Counted from the first letter of the stretch, positions 41,291 through 53,777 are shown. The stretch: 64,000 bases of DNA from Daedaleopsis sinensis (GCA_033807695.1 CM066310.1:2790001-2854000), one strand, 5' to 3'. Numbers and translations are program-made. The notes: generated by a model not told the origin, from the letters alone.

Positions 41291-43561
41291 CTTGTAAGGG
41301 TGTAACTGGGTACGGCGGGGCGGATTGCAGCTGTAGATGATGTGGTTATGAAACAACCACGTTGATAGCCATGGTGGTTCCAACGTTGGACGTTGGACGT
41401 TGGACGTCGGTTACGTCGAGCGGTGTCACTGCTGCGTCATCCGCCTTTCACCTACCTTTCACCTGCCTGATCGGGCATGCTTTAACCTCAACGTTAACGA
41501 AAGCTCGCGATGGCCGAGTCGGGTCTGAAGATCTGGGCGCTGAGCTGGTATTAAATCTCATTGTGCAGGGAATATAACCTACCTGCAGTGCACCATCTTT
41601 CTAAGACGATAACTTCCGGGTGAGGGTGATAGCGGCCCATAGCATAACTCCTTGAGGTATTGGAGTATGGAGTGGTTTTCAAAGATTTGGACTAGGCCGC
41701 TAGATATGGGCACGCATAAGTATAGTACTTCGACTTACCTATGTTGAAACCATTCACTGCTCCAAGAACAGATGTGGTGACTCGTACTCGGGGTCACAGG
41801 CGTGTAGGCTTTGGGTCAATTCGAGCTGCCGAAGTGCTCAGGCATTCATGTCGATTATTCGAGCACGCAGATCGGACCCGTTAGAGTGAGCTGAGTGTAG
41901 CCCAGAAGGAGACCATGTAAGGGGAAGGCCCTCGTAGTACAGCGTAGTACCGTCGTGAGCGGGATGAGCGCCCATGAAAATTCTTGACGATTGGCTAGCG
42001 CTCGTGACAGTCACCTCTCCCGCCTCCTCCTCCGACCCACGGTCTCTCTGTACGGTCAGGCTCCACTTACCCTCCCTCCTCCTCAATCTCCTCCTCAAAA
42101 CGTGATGTAGTACGATCATATGGTCCACAGGCCGAGCGCAACATATTTGCAGTGGACTGGCATGGCTATTATGGCCCCGGCGGGCTCCTATCAATACTCT
42201 GTACATCTCAACTCGTCAATCGCAAATTCAGATGCAGATTGAAACTCTCAGTCATCAGGAACCTAACAACAGTACTACCACAGCGGGCGGATCTTCTCTA
42301 GTGGTGACAGTAGCGCACATGTATGAGATTGCTGCTCATGTGAGAAGGCTTGACATACGGTCAGTGTCATCACTAGACTACCAATGATCACTTCGATGAT
42401 ACATTGTCAACCGTAGCAAATTCAGGATCCACGCCTAATCGACACACACTACACTGAGCACTCAGAGTAAGTGAAGGGAGTCGTACTTACGACATTCTTA
42501 CCGAGACAACCGTTCATCATTGTGCTCTACTGGCTATGCACGGCCATTGCCCTAAGGCTTGACATAGCTGTTTTGTGTCAGTTGTGTTCACCGACTGACA
42601 TCTTTTTTCATCTTCATCGCGAGCAGAGGTTGCTCGTCTCTATGTTCGGAGACAGACGGGCCCGCTTGAACCTGGGGACCTCGGGACAGGTCGCCGAGGC
42701 TGTGCCCCGAGAACCTCGCGAAGAGCTGTCAGCGTGTCCAAGTTGCCTCCCACTTCGCGCTCTATCCGGCACTGTAGATCCCCAGGCACACGTGCGTAGA
42801 CTGACAGTTCGTCTCACAGCGCGATGGCTACTTCGTTATCCGAAGAGTGGTGCCGCTGAGGATCTCCACGCATTCCTCACCAAGGAAGCACGGAAATCGC
42901 TCGAAGCACGATTCACCACAGGGCGCAGCACATCACGAGGCGGGCTCTCTCATCTGTCAGTCATTCTAAAACATAGGCCAATCCGTATCTTTTGCCCCAC
43001 GATAGCCAGGGATGTTAAGGCCGATACTTTCTCAGCAGTTGGTCGCCACGCCGCCCATACGGGGGCGTCGACACTGTCAAGGTGAGTTCTGTCTCAAGCC
43101 TCTTTCCCACGTTGACGGTCGATTTTATGCCGTTTGTGTTCACCACGTACTCGCCGCTGATGGTCCTCGGCGACTCTGACAGGCATCGGATACTTATGTC
43201 GAGAACAGACTTACTAAATGTCGTGAACACAAGTTATCCGGTACTAATTCAGCTATCCAGTGTCGCTTTGTCTAGCCTACTCCCACGCGCCAGCTCAGTG
43301 AAGCGCATAGTGAGGGAGGCGCGACACTATCACCGAAGAGTAAGTGACAGTTGGCAGCAGCCTGACGTGCGATGCGTGCACTGACAGATGCTTGTTCACA
43401 ATTAGTATAGAAGTCATTGGAGATATGCTTTTATACTCTGACACAGACAATGATACCGAGGCTCGCCAACCTTGACGGTGGGGCGCCCTAGTATATATCG
43501 ACTGCCCCAATCGACACCCAGGGCCGGGCGCGGTAACCACATGCTATCTGGTGCTCTCACT
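41291..43561. other. Intergenic region of about 2.3 kb
   Basis: No gene could be supported. A 204-codon open frame at 42471-43085 has no recognisable domain and odd composition. A triple ACGTTGGACGTTGGACGTTGGACG-type tandem repeat lies at about 41390-41410. From 43082 onward the sequence is duplicated in inverted orientation at the right end of the window. Confidence 0.4.
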
Positions 43562-44185
43562 ATGGACCCATCCTGCTCCAGTTCCGAGGCGTTCTGGGTC
43601 TTGGTCGTCGAGTCGACGGGTTCCGCGGACCAGCTGGTCAAGACATTGATTTCCACCGTGCTGTTCGGTATGTTTGTACATGACTACCCGAGCGCGGAAT
43701 AGCTGATCCTCGGACTCAACAGGGGTAGCAAGCAGCCTAGCCATTGCTTCCGTCTACATTCTGCTGTAAGGCCTACTACTTGTCCGTCCGCAACCCAATC
43801 CTGTGTGCTGAGCAACTTTGCTGCAGTCGTACATGCAAGCGGAGCGTGGCTGTACTGAGGCTTCTCTGCGGAACCATCGTCCTCTACATATCAACAGCAG
43901 TATTCTGGGGGGCGGCCATCAACAGGCACTATGTGTACGCCCGAGACGTCTCCGCGATAGCCACCTCCATCCAGCATTGTGACGTTCAGACTCTCTACGA
44001 CCCCATCCGCACGGCCGCGATCGGAGATAAACTGGTTTGCATGCAGACTGCGACCCTCACTATCAGCGTAAGCACCGGTACCACTCTCGTGGTTCCAGAG
44101 CACTTACTAGTCCAACTTATCGTAGGTCGTCATTGGCGACGCGATCGTCTGGTGGCGCGCTTATCTTCTCTGGACCGGACGCTCA
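43082..44185. repeat. Segmental duplication 5, copy 1 (membrane-protein gene)
   Basis: Inverted, nearly identical partner of 61925-64000 (apart from the 959-bp insertion there). Homology ends at GGACGCTCA inside exon 4 of the gene and runs to the window edge on the other side, so the full length is not visible. Confidence 0.88.
43491..43499 (+). promoter_or_regulatory. TATA-like element of the membrane-protein gene
   Basis: GTATATATC lies about 65 bp before the ATG at 43562 and is conserved in the inverted duplicate (around 63578-63588). Position and sequence fit a TATA box. Confidence 0.4.
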
Positions 44186-45186
44186 AGATACTTCGTGCTC
44201 TGCTTGTCTACGGCCTTCGTGATCGCCACGTTTGGTATGCCGTCCCCTTAATCACTCGTTGACAGAAGACTGAGTGCTTCGCACTGGCAGCGGTCAGCGT
44301 AGTAGACACATGTGGAGCGTGCAACTTCACCCTTGTTCATCAACAGCCTGGCAACGGACAGCTCTTTTCAGGCTCGAAGATCGGCGCTGCTGCATCTATT
44401 TTGTCCTTGGCAAGCAATGTTATCGCGACGTTCCTGACCGCCTTCAAAACATGGCATGTCTCCTCTCACGTTCAAGTGCTGAATGACATGGGACTGACAC
44501 GTGCGACAGGGTTCACAGCAGAATGCTCCGGAAGTACTTTTCCCAGGGATCAGCAATCACCAACGTCGAGAGGATCCTCATCCTCCTCACCGAGTCCGGG
44601 ATCGCGTATAGCATCATATGGGTGCGTGTCTCTATTTCTCTGTCACTGTCGCTGCAGCTGGTTGACTCAATCGCCACAGACTGTCGTCACGATATACCTG
44701 ATCGGTGTGAGCAAGCAGCCTATGTTTGTAAGTAACTTCGCCAGTGGTAGCCGCAACTCCTTCTGGGGCATCGTCAACTACTTCGTCGACGGCGGATTAG
44801 TGCCAATAGTCGTGAGTACCTCGTCCGCAGCGCGTCCACAACTCGCTCCTCGGCTCAGACATCACCGCACACGCTAGGCCATCTATCCCATGGTCATCAT
44901 CGTCCTGGTCGCGCTCAACAAGACCCAAATGGAGAGCACATTCTCAACGCGCAGCGACCGCTCCAGCGCCGGGCCCGTTCTTTCCACTCATCTCGCCACG
45001 CCTGTCTCGCCGACACGACCCGGACGCACGTTCTCGCTCGTGATGGAGACCGACCAGCGCCGCGCGTCGCACATCCCCATGCGGCTCAACTCCTCTTTCT
45101 CGACAGTCGCCAAAGACGGCGTGCACTCCGGCACAGAAGACGCGGACACGCTCCAAGGAACTAAGCGAAGTTTGGAGGTGGTGTAG
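43562..45186 (+). CDS. Multi-pass (seven-helix-like) membrane protein
   Basis: Proposed CDS is join(43562..43667, 43723..43765, 43827..44067, 44126..44218, 44266..44453, 44510..44621, 44680..44811, 44878..45186), 407 aa; phases are consistent. Hydrophobic segments include LVKTLISTVLFGVASSLAIA, LLCGTIVLYISTAVFWGAAI, the family block VVIGDAIVWWRAYLLWTG, FVLCLSTAF, SILSLASNVIATFLTAF, LTESGIAYSIIWTVVTIYL and AIYPMVIIVLVALN. A basic loop (RKYFSQGSAITNVERIL) sits between the late helices and a Ser/Arg-rich cytosolic tail ends the protein. This pattern belongs to an uncharacterised membrane-protein family that is greatly expanded in Agaricomycetes. Two splice choices are unusual: the intron at 44219-44265 is only 47 nt with donor GTGATC, and that at 44454-44509 starts with GC. 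Function unknown. Confidence 0.78.
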
Positions 45187-45429
45187 GGGTCTGATATGGT
45201 ATGCAAGTTACGACCGGAACGAACTGATACGCCGCGCACATGCCTTGCGATAATGGACTTTGTATCTCTACGTCTCTTTCTTTGTGTTCCCGCACGATAT
45301 GGATATTCCCGACTCTTATTCTACATACCCAGATTACTTGGGGACGCATACCATATTAGCAGTCTACATACACCTGTGATTGTCGTGAGAAAGCGAAGAC
45401 AAAGCCACGGCGGAAGAGGAACGTACCGT

Positions 45430-46149
45430 TCACCAACCCACGACGACGTCAAACTGGAGATGATCCACCAAATGGGCAAGGGCGTCGCGGTACAGCCCCT
45501 TCCGTTTCTCGTTTGCGTCCTCGACTCCAGCTCCTGCTACCGACTCCCGCCTGCTGCGCTGCACATATCCAGCATCGGCATCCTTGCAGTGACGTTGGCA
45601 TGCTCCGCGTCGTACATGACCACCACATTTATATAGTACTACTAGTACGTCGCTCAGGCGGCGACGCTCATGAAGATCTGCCCATAAGCCTTGGACAGGG
45701 CCTCGCCTGGCCAGCGGTATTTGATGAAGAGGCCCGAGGAGAGGACGAGGAACGGGGGGAGAGCAACGCGAGCCACCTGAAGCGGTTCGTGTCGCACACA
45801 CCTTCAAACACACCGCGCGGGCGGGTGGAGCTAATTCAAGCGTATGCACAAGACGGGTAGGGGAGCCTGTACTCACCCTCCGATGGAGAATGCCTACTGG
45901 ACGCAGCTCCATCAGCCAGATACGATGAAGAGGTACGCACATCGAGAACAAATGACGGTCCTTTTCATGAGCATAGCGAGCGACGCGGGCGAGTACCACT
46001 TCTGCTGCGATGAGTCGGCGTGGACAACAACATAAGCAACGGCAATGAGAACCATGAAAACGGCTGCTATCACTGTAGCGTGAGCAAGCGTCGCAAGGTA
46101 AAGATTTGCGTACTGATGGGGAGTCTTCACCAATCACTTGAAGTATCAT
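45430..46149 (-). pseudogene. Fused fragments: membrane-like module and F-box 3' end
   Basis: Reading on the minus strand, the module seen at 36399-37218 comes first (TPHQYANLYLATLAHATV and a hydrophobic run, 45.95-46.14 kb; GLFIKYRWPGEAL at about 45.7 kb). The final about 30 codons of the F-box gene (DANEKRKGLYRDALAHLVDH, 45430-45530) follow with the normal stop. The order module then F-box end differs from 36 kb, where the module follows the F-box gene. No complete gene is present. Confidence 0.6.
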
Positions 46150-46412
46150 ATCATGGCCGCTGAACTTACGAGGTTCATTCCAATTTCCTGCAATTGAAAG
46201 AATCCACGTGCTTTACAGTGGGAGTCAAGGTAAAGTCAGCGTTCAGGCGCTTGCTTAGCACCCAGCGCGGAGCTCCAACGTTCTGTCGGAGTCGAATGCG
46301 GCTTGATCCGAACCCAAGTACCCCCACTTGGAGGAGGACCGGAACGACATACTTTGTTACTTACTGTGCTCTAGTCCCATCGAGTCAAGCAGTACCTTGA
46401 CTAACCTGAACG

Positions 46413-47638
46413 ATGTCTAGCAGACTTCCAAAGCTAGTCGCCTTTGATCTCGAGTACGTCCGGATGCCCATTACCGCGGATGTCACCATCATGTAGCTCA
46501 ACCACAACACCTTTCCGCATCAGCACAGCTATACCCTCTGGGACCTCTGGATAGACACACACGTTAACCGTGAGTGGTCTCTTTTCTGAAAAGCAGACAC
46601 GGCAGGCACAAACGACGCGACGCAGCTCCTATTCGCCGCGTCGACAACGCCATCAACGAACTCCGGGACAGGTACATGCACAACACCATAGCCAGATGCA
46701 CTTGTCGATCCCCGGATCTGACTCGGCGCGAGTCAGGCGTAACCACAAGATAGCTTTCTACCGCGACGTGCCCGAGGTCCTCCATCGCCTGCGCGAGGGC
46801 GGCGTCACGATCGCGGCGTGCTCGCGGACCCACGCCCCCGATCTGTGCGTCTCATAGTTCCAACCCTCGCTGCCTCCCCGGGGTGTTCGTTCATGTAATG
46901 TATAATGCTGACCACCCATGCACACGGTATCTATGTGTGGATACTACTGTGTGCAGCGCACGGAAGGCCCTGGGGCTGCTCCTCGTCCCGCCAGCGGCCG
47001 GCCACAAGGATGCGACGCCTACGCCCGCCGTACAGTTCTTCGACCAGCTCGAGATCTATCCGGGTACGCCCCACCGCCTCGTTCCTCTTTTTCCGACCTC
47101 GCATGCTCACACACTGCACCGCGCCCGCAAGGATCGAAGATCAAGCATTTCAAGGAGCTGCACAAGAAGACCGGCCTGCCCTACTCCGAGATGGTGCGCC
47201 TTGTTCTCCTCTCGATTCCGTCGGCCTTTAGCCGTCGCCGCCGACCGCCTCGAACTGCTACGCTCCTTTGCGCTCCTACTAACGCCGAACGCCTGCGCTG
47301 ACCGTCCCCGCGCTCGGACAGCTCTTTTTCGATGACGAACACAGGAACAAGGAGGTCGAGTCTCTAGGTGCGCGTCCGCTCAGTTGCGCCCGACCCGCAC
47401 CTCGCATGCTCACAGTCATTTGCGCACGACACCGCGCATGTCTTTGTGGCGGACAGGTGTGACGTTCTGCTTGGTGTCGAGCGGCGTCGACGACCGCTCG
47501 TTCGAGCGCGGGCTCGCCGAGTGGCGCAAGCGCCATCCTGTGGAGGTCGCGGAGGACGCCTCCGCCTCACTCTCCGCCACCGCCGCAGCGGACGAGGACG
47601 AAGACGAGGGCTGGACGATGAACGTACACGGCAGTTAG
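46413..47638 (+). CDS. MDP1: Magnesium-dependent phosphatase 1-like HAD phosphatase (copy 1)
   Basis: Proposed CDS is join(46413..46453, 46529..46569, 46626..46671, 46737..46844, 46957..47063, 47132..47193, 47322..47367, 47457..47638), 210 aa; eight exons with consistent phases. HAD motifs are all visible after splicing: motif I FDLDYTLW (nucleophile Asp and general acid Asp), motif II AACSRT, the lysine of SKIKHFKEL, and motif IV LFFDDEHRN. WIDTHVNPPI after motif I is typical of MDP1, a cytosolic phosphatase of uncertain physiological substrate (protein phosphotyrosine and sugar-type substrates have been reported; a damage-control role is proposed). The acidic C-terminal tail (DEDEDEGWTM) is probably disordered. 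An inverted, equally intact copy lies at 54951-56170. Confidence 0.88.
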
Positions 47639-47770
47639 ACAGCCGGTGCGAGGCAGACTCGGAGGAGGCCAGGAGCATAGCGGGTGGCTGTGTTGATTCC
47701 ATCAGCTGTATTCGACGAACGAGGTCAGAGCTGGTTCAGAGTCACCGGAATGCGGGTGCGCACTGCGAAG
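46413..47770. repeat. Segmental duplication 3, copy 1 (MDP1 gene)
   Basis: Inverted partner of about 54830-56170. Homology spans all eight exons and introns and about 130 bp of 3' flank; introns have diverged more than exons. Confidence 0.85.
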
Positions 47771-49459
47771 TTCGAACGCCGCGCGCTGTCGTGCCTGATG
47801 GACCTCTGCTCCATACAGTATAGCTGCTGTAGTCATTTCGCGAACAGGTGAGTCATCCGTTGTGGCTCTGCGCGCGGTGCAGCGCGTCGATCTATCACGT
47901 CTGGTCTGACTGGCAGCACTGCGGAGACCCGGCAGTCGTATGGTCGGGCCGCACCTAGTGCCAATCTATTGTGGGTCGCCCGAGGTTCGATACGAGGTTG
48001 TGCCGCAGAGATCTTCCAGGGGTCCCCAAAAGTGCCGCAGAACGGGGTCGTGCGGCGGGTCGGTCTCGTCGGGGCGGTCTCCGTGCTTCTCCTGCAGCGC
48101 TACTGCAGCTGTCTGGCTGCAATCACTCGACTCTCGAGACTTTCGATTCCACGCTAGGCTGCACCTGAGGCTGCGCCGCCGCCGATGACACAGCTACCAC
48201 AAAATTTTGCCTTTCGCCTTCGAAGCTTCTTCAGCAACACTTGTCATCTGGGAGTCATTGTGAGTCGAACGGACTACACGGCATCCGAACATCACTGAAA
48301 AACATAGTGACCGTAGATGGGGTGAGATCCAAACTCGTCGACGTCAGCTACAAGCACTGCCCAAGTGTCCACTGCGAATTGACCCGTTGTCAAATCGAGA
48401 TCCGAGATCCGGCCACACGATGCACACCGTACGCGTAAACCCTCGAAGCTTTAATTTTGGAAGCGACAGAGTACTTGAGTTCATCCTTCAATTATGTTCT
48501 GAGTGCATCCTCTGCTGCAGCGCCTTCTCGACCGCAGCCGACTATATCGATCGTGCGTGCTGCGCTCTCGCCTCTGCCCCCGCGTACTTGGAAACCGCCT
48601 TCCTGTGCGCCTACGCATGGAGTCTAGCGGGTGTTCCCAACCTGTGGAGACCGTGAATTCGAGCTTGATCCGTCGACTGCAGGAGCTCGTGTACCGGGTG
48701 CCATGTTCTGCATCCTGCTTGGCTCGCTCGGTCCCCGGTGTTCTTCACACCGCTTCGAGGATCCTTGGGTAAGGAGGCAGCTGCGCGCCGGCGAGGGATG
48801 ACGCCGCCCAAATTCGAGGCGAGCCTCGTGTGGGCGGAGTGGCACCCACAATTCCACCTCTCCTCCTGGGCGTAATGATGAAGGCATATCTGGGTGATCA
48901 CACTGTTGATGGCTGTCGCGAGAGTGGGGCGCACAACAGGTACTCGGAGTTGAGAACGTGGGCATGGCTCTGCCGCCCACAGCCCTGTATGGAAGCGTGA
49001 ATGCGTGTGCGGGAAGTCGTCAGCTGCACATATGAATGGACGTGCGATGTTGTCCGTTGTCGAGCCTGACTGAGCTGTCTGCCGAATATCTGAACAAGCT
49101 GACATCCTGATAAACCCAGCTAAGGGGAAATCTGAGGATGAACAGCCCATCAAGTACAGAGCGATAACCAGTGATTGTTCATCAGGTTTTCGCAGACGTA
49201 AGAGAGTGCAGGATACGGAAGGAGGGAAGTGCTGGGACGGATGGTTTTGGGTAGAGATCCTGTGCCGCGGACTCAACAAAACTCAGGGCGGCGACGGCGT
49301 TTGCCGCAGCTGCAAGCGCTTAACGTAGGGAACAAAAGCTTCGCTACCTCCTCCTCCCTCCTCCTCCTCCTCCCCCTCCTTTACAAAAGGCTTTGAGCCG
49401 CCGATACCCCCTTGAATGTTCGATACTTTTGCAGCTCTTCGTCCTCGTACTTCTTGGCC
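47639..49459. other. Intergenic region of about 1.8 kb
   Basis: After about 130 bp of duplicated MDP1 3' flank no gene could be recognised. Open frames of 60-220 codons overlap on both strands but show no domain. A CTCCTC-rich tract at about 49345-49380 lies 80-115 bp before the ATG of the next gene. Confidence 0.4.
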
Positions 49460-50257
49460 ATGCCCCGCTCCACGACTTTGCCCGAGCGCAACCAGGTCAA
49501 CCTGACCAGAGACGTCCTCCTCGCGGCCCTTCACTACCTCTCGATACGTCTTGCCGCCTACTTTCCGTCCACCGTGCGCCTGGTTGTCCACGGTGGTGCC
49601 GTAATGGTCCTCCATCCTCAGCTCGCCTGTCGCGAGAGCACCCGCGACGTCGACTACTGCCACCGCTCATTCGAGACCGAGTGGATAGCCCGCGGAGTGT
49701 CCGACGCCGGTGCGCGCCTTCTCACATGCATCAAGGCCACCGCCCGTATGTTCGCGCTCGGCGCAGACTGGATGAACGCCTGCGCCGATGTCGCACTCCC
49801 CATGTCCAGAGAGTGAGTCCCCATCGCCCTCGCCACTTCCTAAGCGCCCGACTGACTCACCGCCGCGCGCAGTGCCAATGGGAAACCCTTCGACCCGATC
49901 TACACCGACGCGCTGTCCGCCAACAACCTGAGTGTGAACACCATCTTCACCTCCCCCGGGCTCGTCCTCGTCGGCGTCAGCTGGCCGTGGGCGGTCGCTC
50001 TCAAGCTCGTGCGGTACGAGAAGCACGACCCGCACGACATTGCGAGCATCCTCCGCCTCGGCCACCGCCAGCGCAACGTCCGGTGGAACCGCACGCTGCT
50101 CGAGCTGTGGCTCACGAACATTTGCAGCGCCATGGGCTACAGCACGTACTCGCCCTGGCTCATGGAAGTCACCCGCCAAAAGATGCGTCATGCTATCACC
50201 CTCGCATATCAGAACGAGCCCCAGCCCAAGCCGCAGCGCGCCATCTACACGCACTGA
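49460..50257 (+). CDS. Nucleotidyltransferase-like protein of the DUF7582 type
   Basis: Proposed CDS is join(49460..49812, 49873..50257), 245 aa, with a 60-nt GT-AG intron in phase. Landmarks are RLVVHGGAVMVLH, the ESTRDVDYCHRSF motif, ATARMFALGADWMNACADVALP, then NTIFTSPGLVLVGVSWPWAV and ALKLVRYEKHDPHDIASILR. The small HGG...T-x-D-x-D arrangement and the later K-x-x-R...D-P-x-D resemble AbiEii/nucleotidyltransferase-like folds. In Agaricomycetes this belongs, from memory, to a family catalogued as a domain of unknown function (DUF7582). Substrate and role are unknown. It stands alone between the two MDP1 copies and is not itself duplicated in the window. Confidence 0.72.
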
Positions 50258-51813
50258 GCGCGACGGCCGGATACCTAGTCTCGTTCCCATTTGTCCTGGG
50301 CCGTGCTCTCGCACCCCCAGATTGTCTGGAGCCGCACTACCGGATACCCTAGATGTGCGCCTTTGGACTACTCGCGTTCCGTGACTGTGCACATGTTTCT
50401 CTGCCTCCTGCTTTTTGTATCGTTATCATTTTCTCTGCTCTGAGTCCCCTGCTTTGCTGATGTTTATAGACTTCCATTTGCCTCGTTCGCCTCCTACCGT
50501 AATTCACCCTCTACCCATACCTCTACCCCCTGCCCTATCTCCCATGCGCCTCCACCCCTACGTACTCTAGTATTTCGCTGATGCCATTCTACGACGGACG
50601 TTCGATACCCTAATGCCTTTACGGTACACACACGCCCACGATTGTTACGAAACCTTTACGAATCGGATACGACATCATTATCCTCTATACCGCGTGCGAG
50701 CGATACCCTGCGCCCTGGTGTGTACATCCGAGGTCGTGGTACCTAGCTGAGGAGGAGGAATTGCAAAATCTGACAGCCGGACGTCCCTGCGCCTGCGAAC
50801 ATAGTGCGCACACAGAGTTCGAGTCACCCACTAACAACACTGGCACTGTCGCCGTACGACATTCCGACAGACAGATATCATGCCACATAGATGGCAGCTA
50901 GGCTTCCATCCAACCTAATCGAGCGCGCACTGCGCACGGAAGATTTCTCACCTGCTCCGGAAGCTAAGTATTTGAGCTCGATTCCATCAACGATTCCATC
51001 CGTGAGCATCAAATTCACCGGTACCGGTAACCATCGTGCATCGCATCTCTGGAGGTACGAAGTGGAGAGGTGCGTGCGCAAGTAAGAGTAAGTAGTGCAG
51101 ACTGAGATGTTCTAATCAGATACAGCTCCCATGGCCAGTCACGGTACTCTACTTCGCGAACGGCGGCCCAGCGTCACGTCTATTACTCCGTCGGAGCGCT
51201 GATCAGTCAGTATGTCGCATGCTAAGCAGCACATACCCGGCGATCTCCCGGGCGGCGGCAGCGCGCAGGTCGTACCATACATAACGTTGTGGGAGTGGAG
51301 GAAAGTGGGCGTACGTCGGTCCGGGGGGCAGAGGTGCTTGCTCACGTCCGCATGTTCTCGTCCCAGTGCCGCAGACAGGAGTACCCCTGGTAATCTGGCG
51401 AGCAGCTCGGTCAGCGTCGCACAGCTCCGAGTCCGGATGCTAATGAGCACTGCCAGTGTTCAGTACTCGGCCGCCACCACCGACACGGCCGACTCGGGGA
51501 AGCCTCCCCGGGCAGATTCGCATTGGTCGCAGCGCAAAGCTCGAGCCCGGGGTGGGGCCTGATCTCCGCGCTATGTGCGATAGAGGCGCGAACGTCCGCG
51601 TTCACGGTTGCCGTCTCCGCGTCTGCCCGCCGTAGTACGCCGCACGCCTCCAAGTGCATGCGGATCGCACGCGACATGACGGGCGCGGGGACGGCAAAGG
51701 TACGGTGCCGTGAGAAGCCTTTGCATTTGTACAGCGCACGCACGCCGTATGCGACACGGGGCAGGACCAGAACGTGTGCGTCAACATTTGGACGGGCGTC
51801 GGGGCGGACTCAC
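50258..51813. other. Intergenic region of about 1.55 kb
   Basis: 3' flank of the gene at 49460 (AT-/CT-rich to about 50700) followed by DNA without a recognisable gene. The expected last exon of GT15 copy D was searched for on the minus strand down to about 51400 and not found. Confidence 0.4.
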
Positions 51814-53777
51814 CGAAGCTACCGAACGGGTTGCATGTGCAGTTCTTCGCGCTGCGCACGCGGTCGTCGCGCGGACAGTGCGTGAACGGGTTGTGCCGGT
51901 AGCCGATGTCCTCGAAGAAGTGGATCTGATCCTTGCGCGCGAAGAGCGCGGCCGCGATGCTGTGGACGGGGGCGTCGCCCCAGCGCTGGTCAAGGGTGTG
52001 GGTGGTCAGCACGCCGTGTGTGAGTCACTCAATCGGGGGGTACAGTGGGGCTCGCGGCGGAGCGTGGTGAGCGGGTAGGCACCGGAGCGCTAGGGTTTCA
52101 TGCATGATGGGAGAACAGGGATGTGGTTTGTGTATGGCAGTGGGAGAGGGAGGATGACGTCGTGAGAAGGAGCGATCACGTACCTCATAGTAGAACCCGC
52201 CCTTCGACTCGAGGTAGTCGAAGAACTTGCTGTACGCCTCGCTCCGCCAGAAGTCCATGTTGCCGATCTCGAAGTTGCTCCAGACTTGATGTGAGCGTGG
52301 TCAGAGTCGTGAGCCTGTTAGCCTGGGAGAGCACCGGCGGGGTGCGAATCACGTACAATGACACAAGTTGTAGGTGTTCCCGCCGTCTTCGGAGAGGAAG
52401 CGCATCGAGTTGCTCGGCGCGACGTACTGCGGGTTAGCGTCGACAAATTCTATGCGTCATTGGGTCAGCGTGCACGTGGAGATGCCGTGGTCCGAGTCGT
52501 TGCAGGGTTTCACCTTTCACAGTGTCCCACAATGTGGTGATGGTCTTCGCGAATTCGTACAGACTGATCGTGAATCCTGGCGGTTGTACGTCGTTAGCAC
52601 TGGAGATTGAACAGGGTGTAGGCGTATTTCACCGTATATTTTGTTGTTCTCCTCCATGAAGAGGAATGGATCGTAGTCCGTGTCGCAGAAGAAATTCACG
52701 TTAGGCCTGCAGAAACGTCAGCGCATGTCGCGACGTCGCCTCACTGACTAGCAACTCACTCAACGCGCCAATACCATTTGACATTTTGAAGGAGCGGGTG
52801 GCGATAGAAGAACTGGATGTGGTTGTGGTCAGTACCGCACGCGTATGGATACGGTGACATGCGCAGCGTTCACCCCTGAATTAAATCTGCACATATTACG
52901 ATATCTGCGGCCACAATGAGATCGTTCCAGCGGACGCCCAAGACTTAGTCCCACTCACGAGACGCTTCCTGCGTTGGTCGCGTGTCAGCCGCAGCTCGTG
53001 CGCTGATGGATATAAATAACCACGACGCACCTCCGTAGACCACACCCTCCGCGACCATCTGAGCCCTGCTAGCAGCCGCCTTCTCCTCGTCTATCCACGC
53101 AGGCTGATACCAATGGTCCTTCGGGATCAGCCCGTATGAAACCGGCCCGGCGATAGCAGCGCTCATCGCCCTGACAGGACGGACGTCGTCAACAGGTCGA
53201 CATCGATCAGCCTCGACTACAGCACTTACTCTTTGAACCCGTCGGAAAAGGGGACTTCGTTAAGGAAGACCCAGGGGTACCCAAACCGATGGTTGAAGCG
53301 GTTTTCGAGCTGCAGAACGCTCGAGAGGGCCGACTCGAGCTCAGAGTTACGGACTAGCATGAGGAGGACGGCGTTCGCACGCCGCGTGTTGTTGTTCGAC
53401 TCGAAGTCGGATCCCAAGTCAACGGGAATGCCAGTGGGTGCTGGCGGGGAGGAAGAAGTCCTCTGAGTTTCGGAGACGGACGCGGTTGCATTTGGGACGG
53501 CTGCGGCCCACTGCAGTCCTGCGCGGACGTTGGAGACGGAGGTGAGATGGGCGTAGGGCGGGTGTAGGTAGCGTAGAAGAGCATGTAAGCTGAGCTGCAA
53601 CACCAGACGTAGTTAGCAGCGAGCTCGACGCAGGTATCATCAACACGATTGTCCGTAGAGACTCACAAGGAATGTAACACACAGCGAAACCCACAGCGCT
53701 GTGCGGTTGACTCGACGGCAGGCTCGGTGCCGCAAAGCTTTGGGAAAGCAGTCGGCGTGAATGGGAAGAGAGAACAT
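51814..53777 (-). CDS. GT15 alpha-1,2-mannosyltransferase, near-complete but questionable (copy D)
   Basis: Exons on the minus strand: 53667..53777, 53230..53594, about 53027..53170, 52874..52904, 52760..52812, 52633..52706, 52514..52576, 52357..52449, 52184..52284, 51814..51985. The protein is a type II membrane form (TALWVSLCVTFL anchor) with SYGLIPKDHWYQPAWIDEE, EPNVNFFCDTDYDPF, YNLCHFWSNFEI, GGFYYERWGDAPVHS and CNPFGSFG. Two oddities stand out. An insertion follows the YGG codons (about 52905-53026), which keeps frame only if removed as an intron with a weak GTCGTG donor. The final D-Y-D-G-Y-S-C exon was not found. It may be a functional diverged enzyme, or an early pseudogene. Relative to copy B it has one extra intron inside TVK/EFV. 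Confidence 0.7.

Noticed and set aside
42471..43085. 204-codon + strand frame
   Set aside because: No recognisable family and no consistent structure; kept only as a note in the intergenic entry.
48611..49279. 222-codon minus-strand frame
   Set aside because: No domain, odd composition, no splice support and overlapping frames on the other strand.
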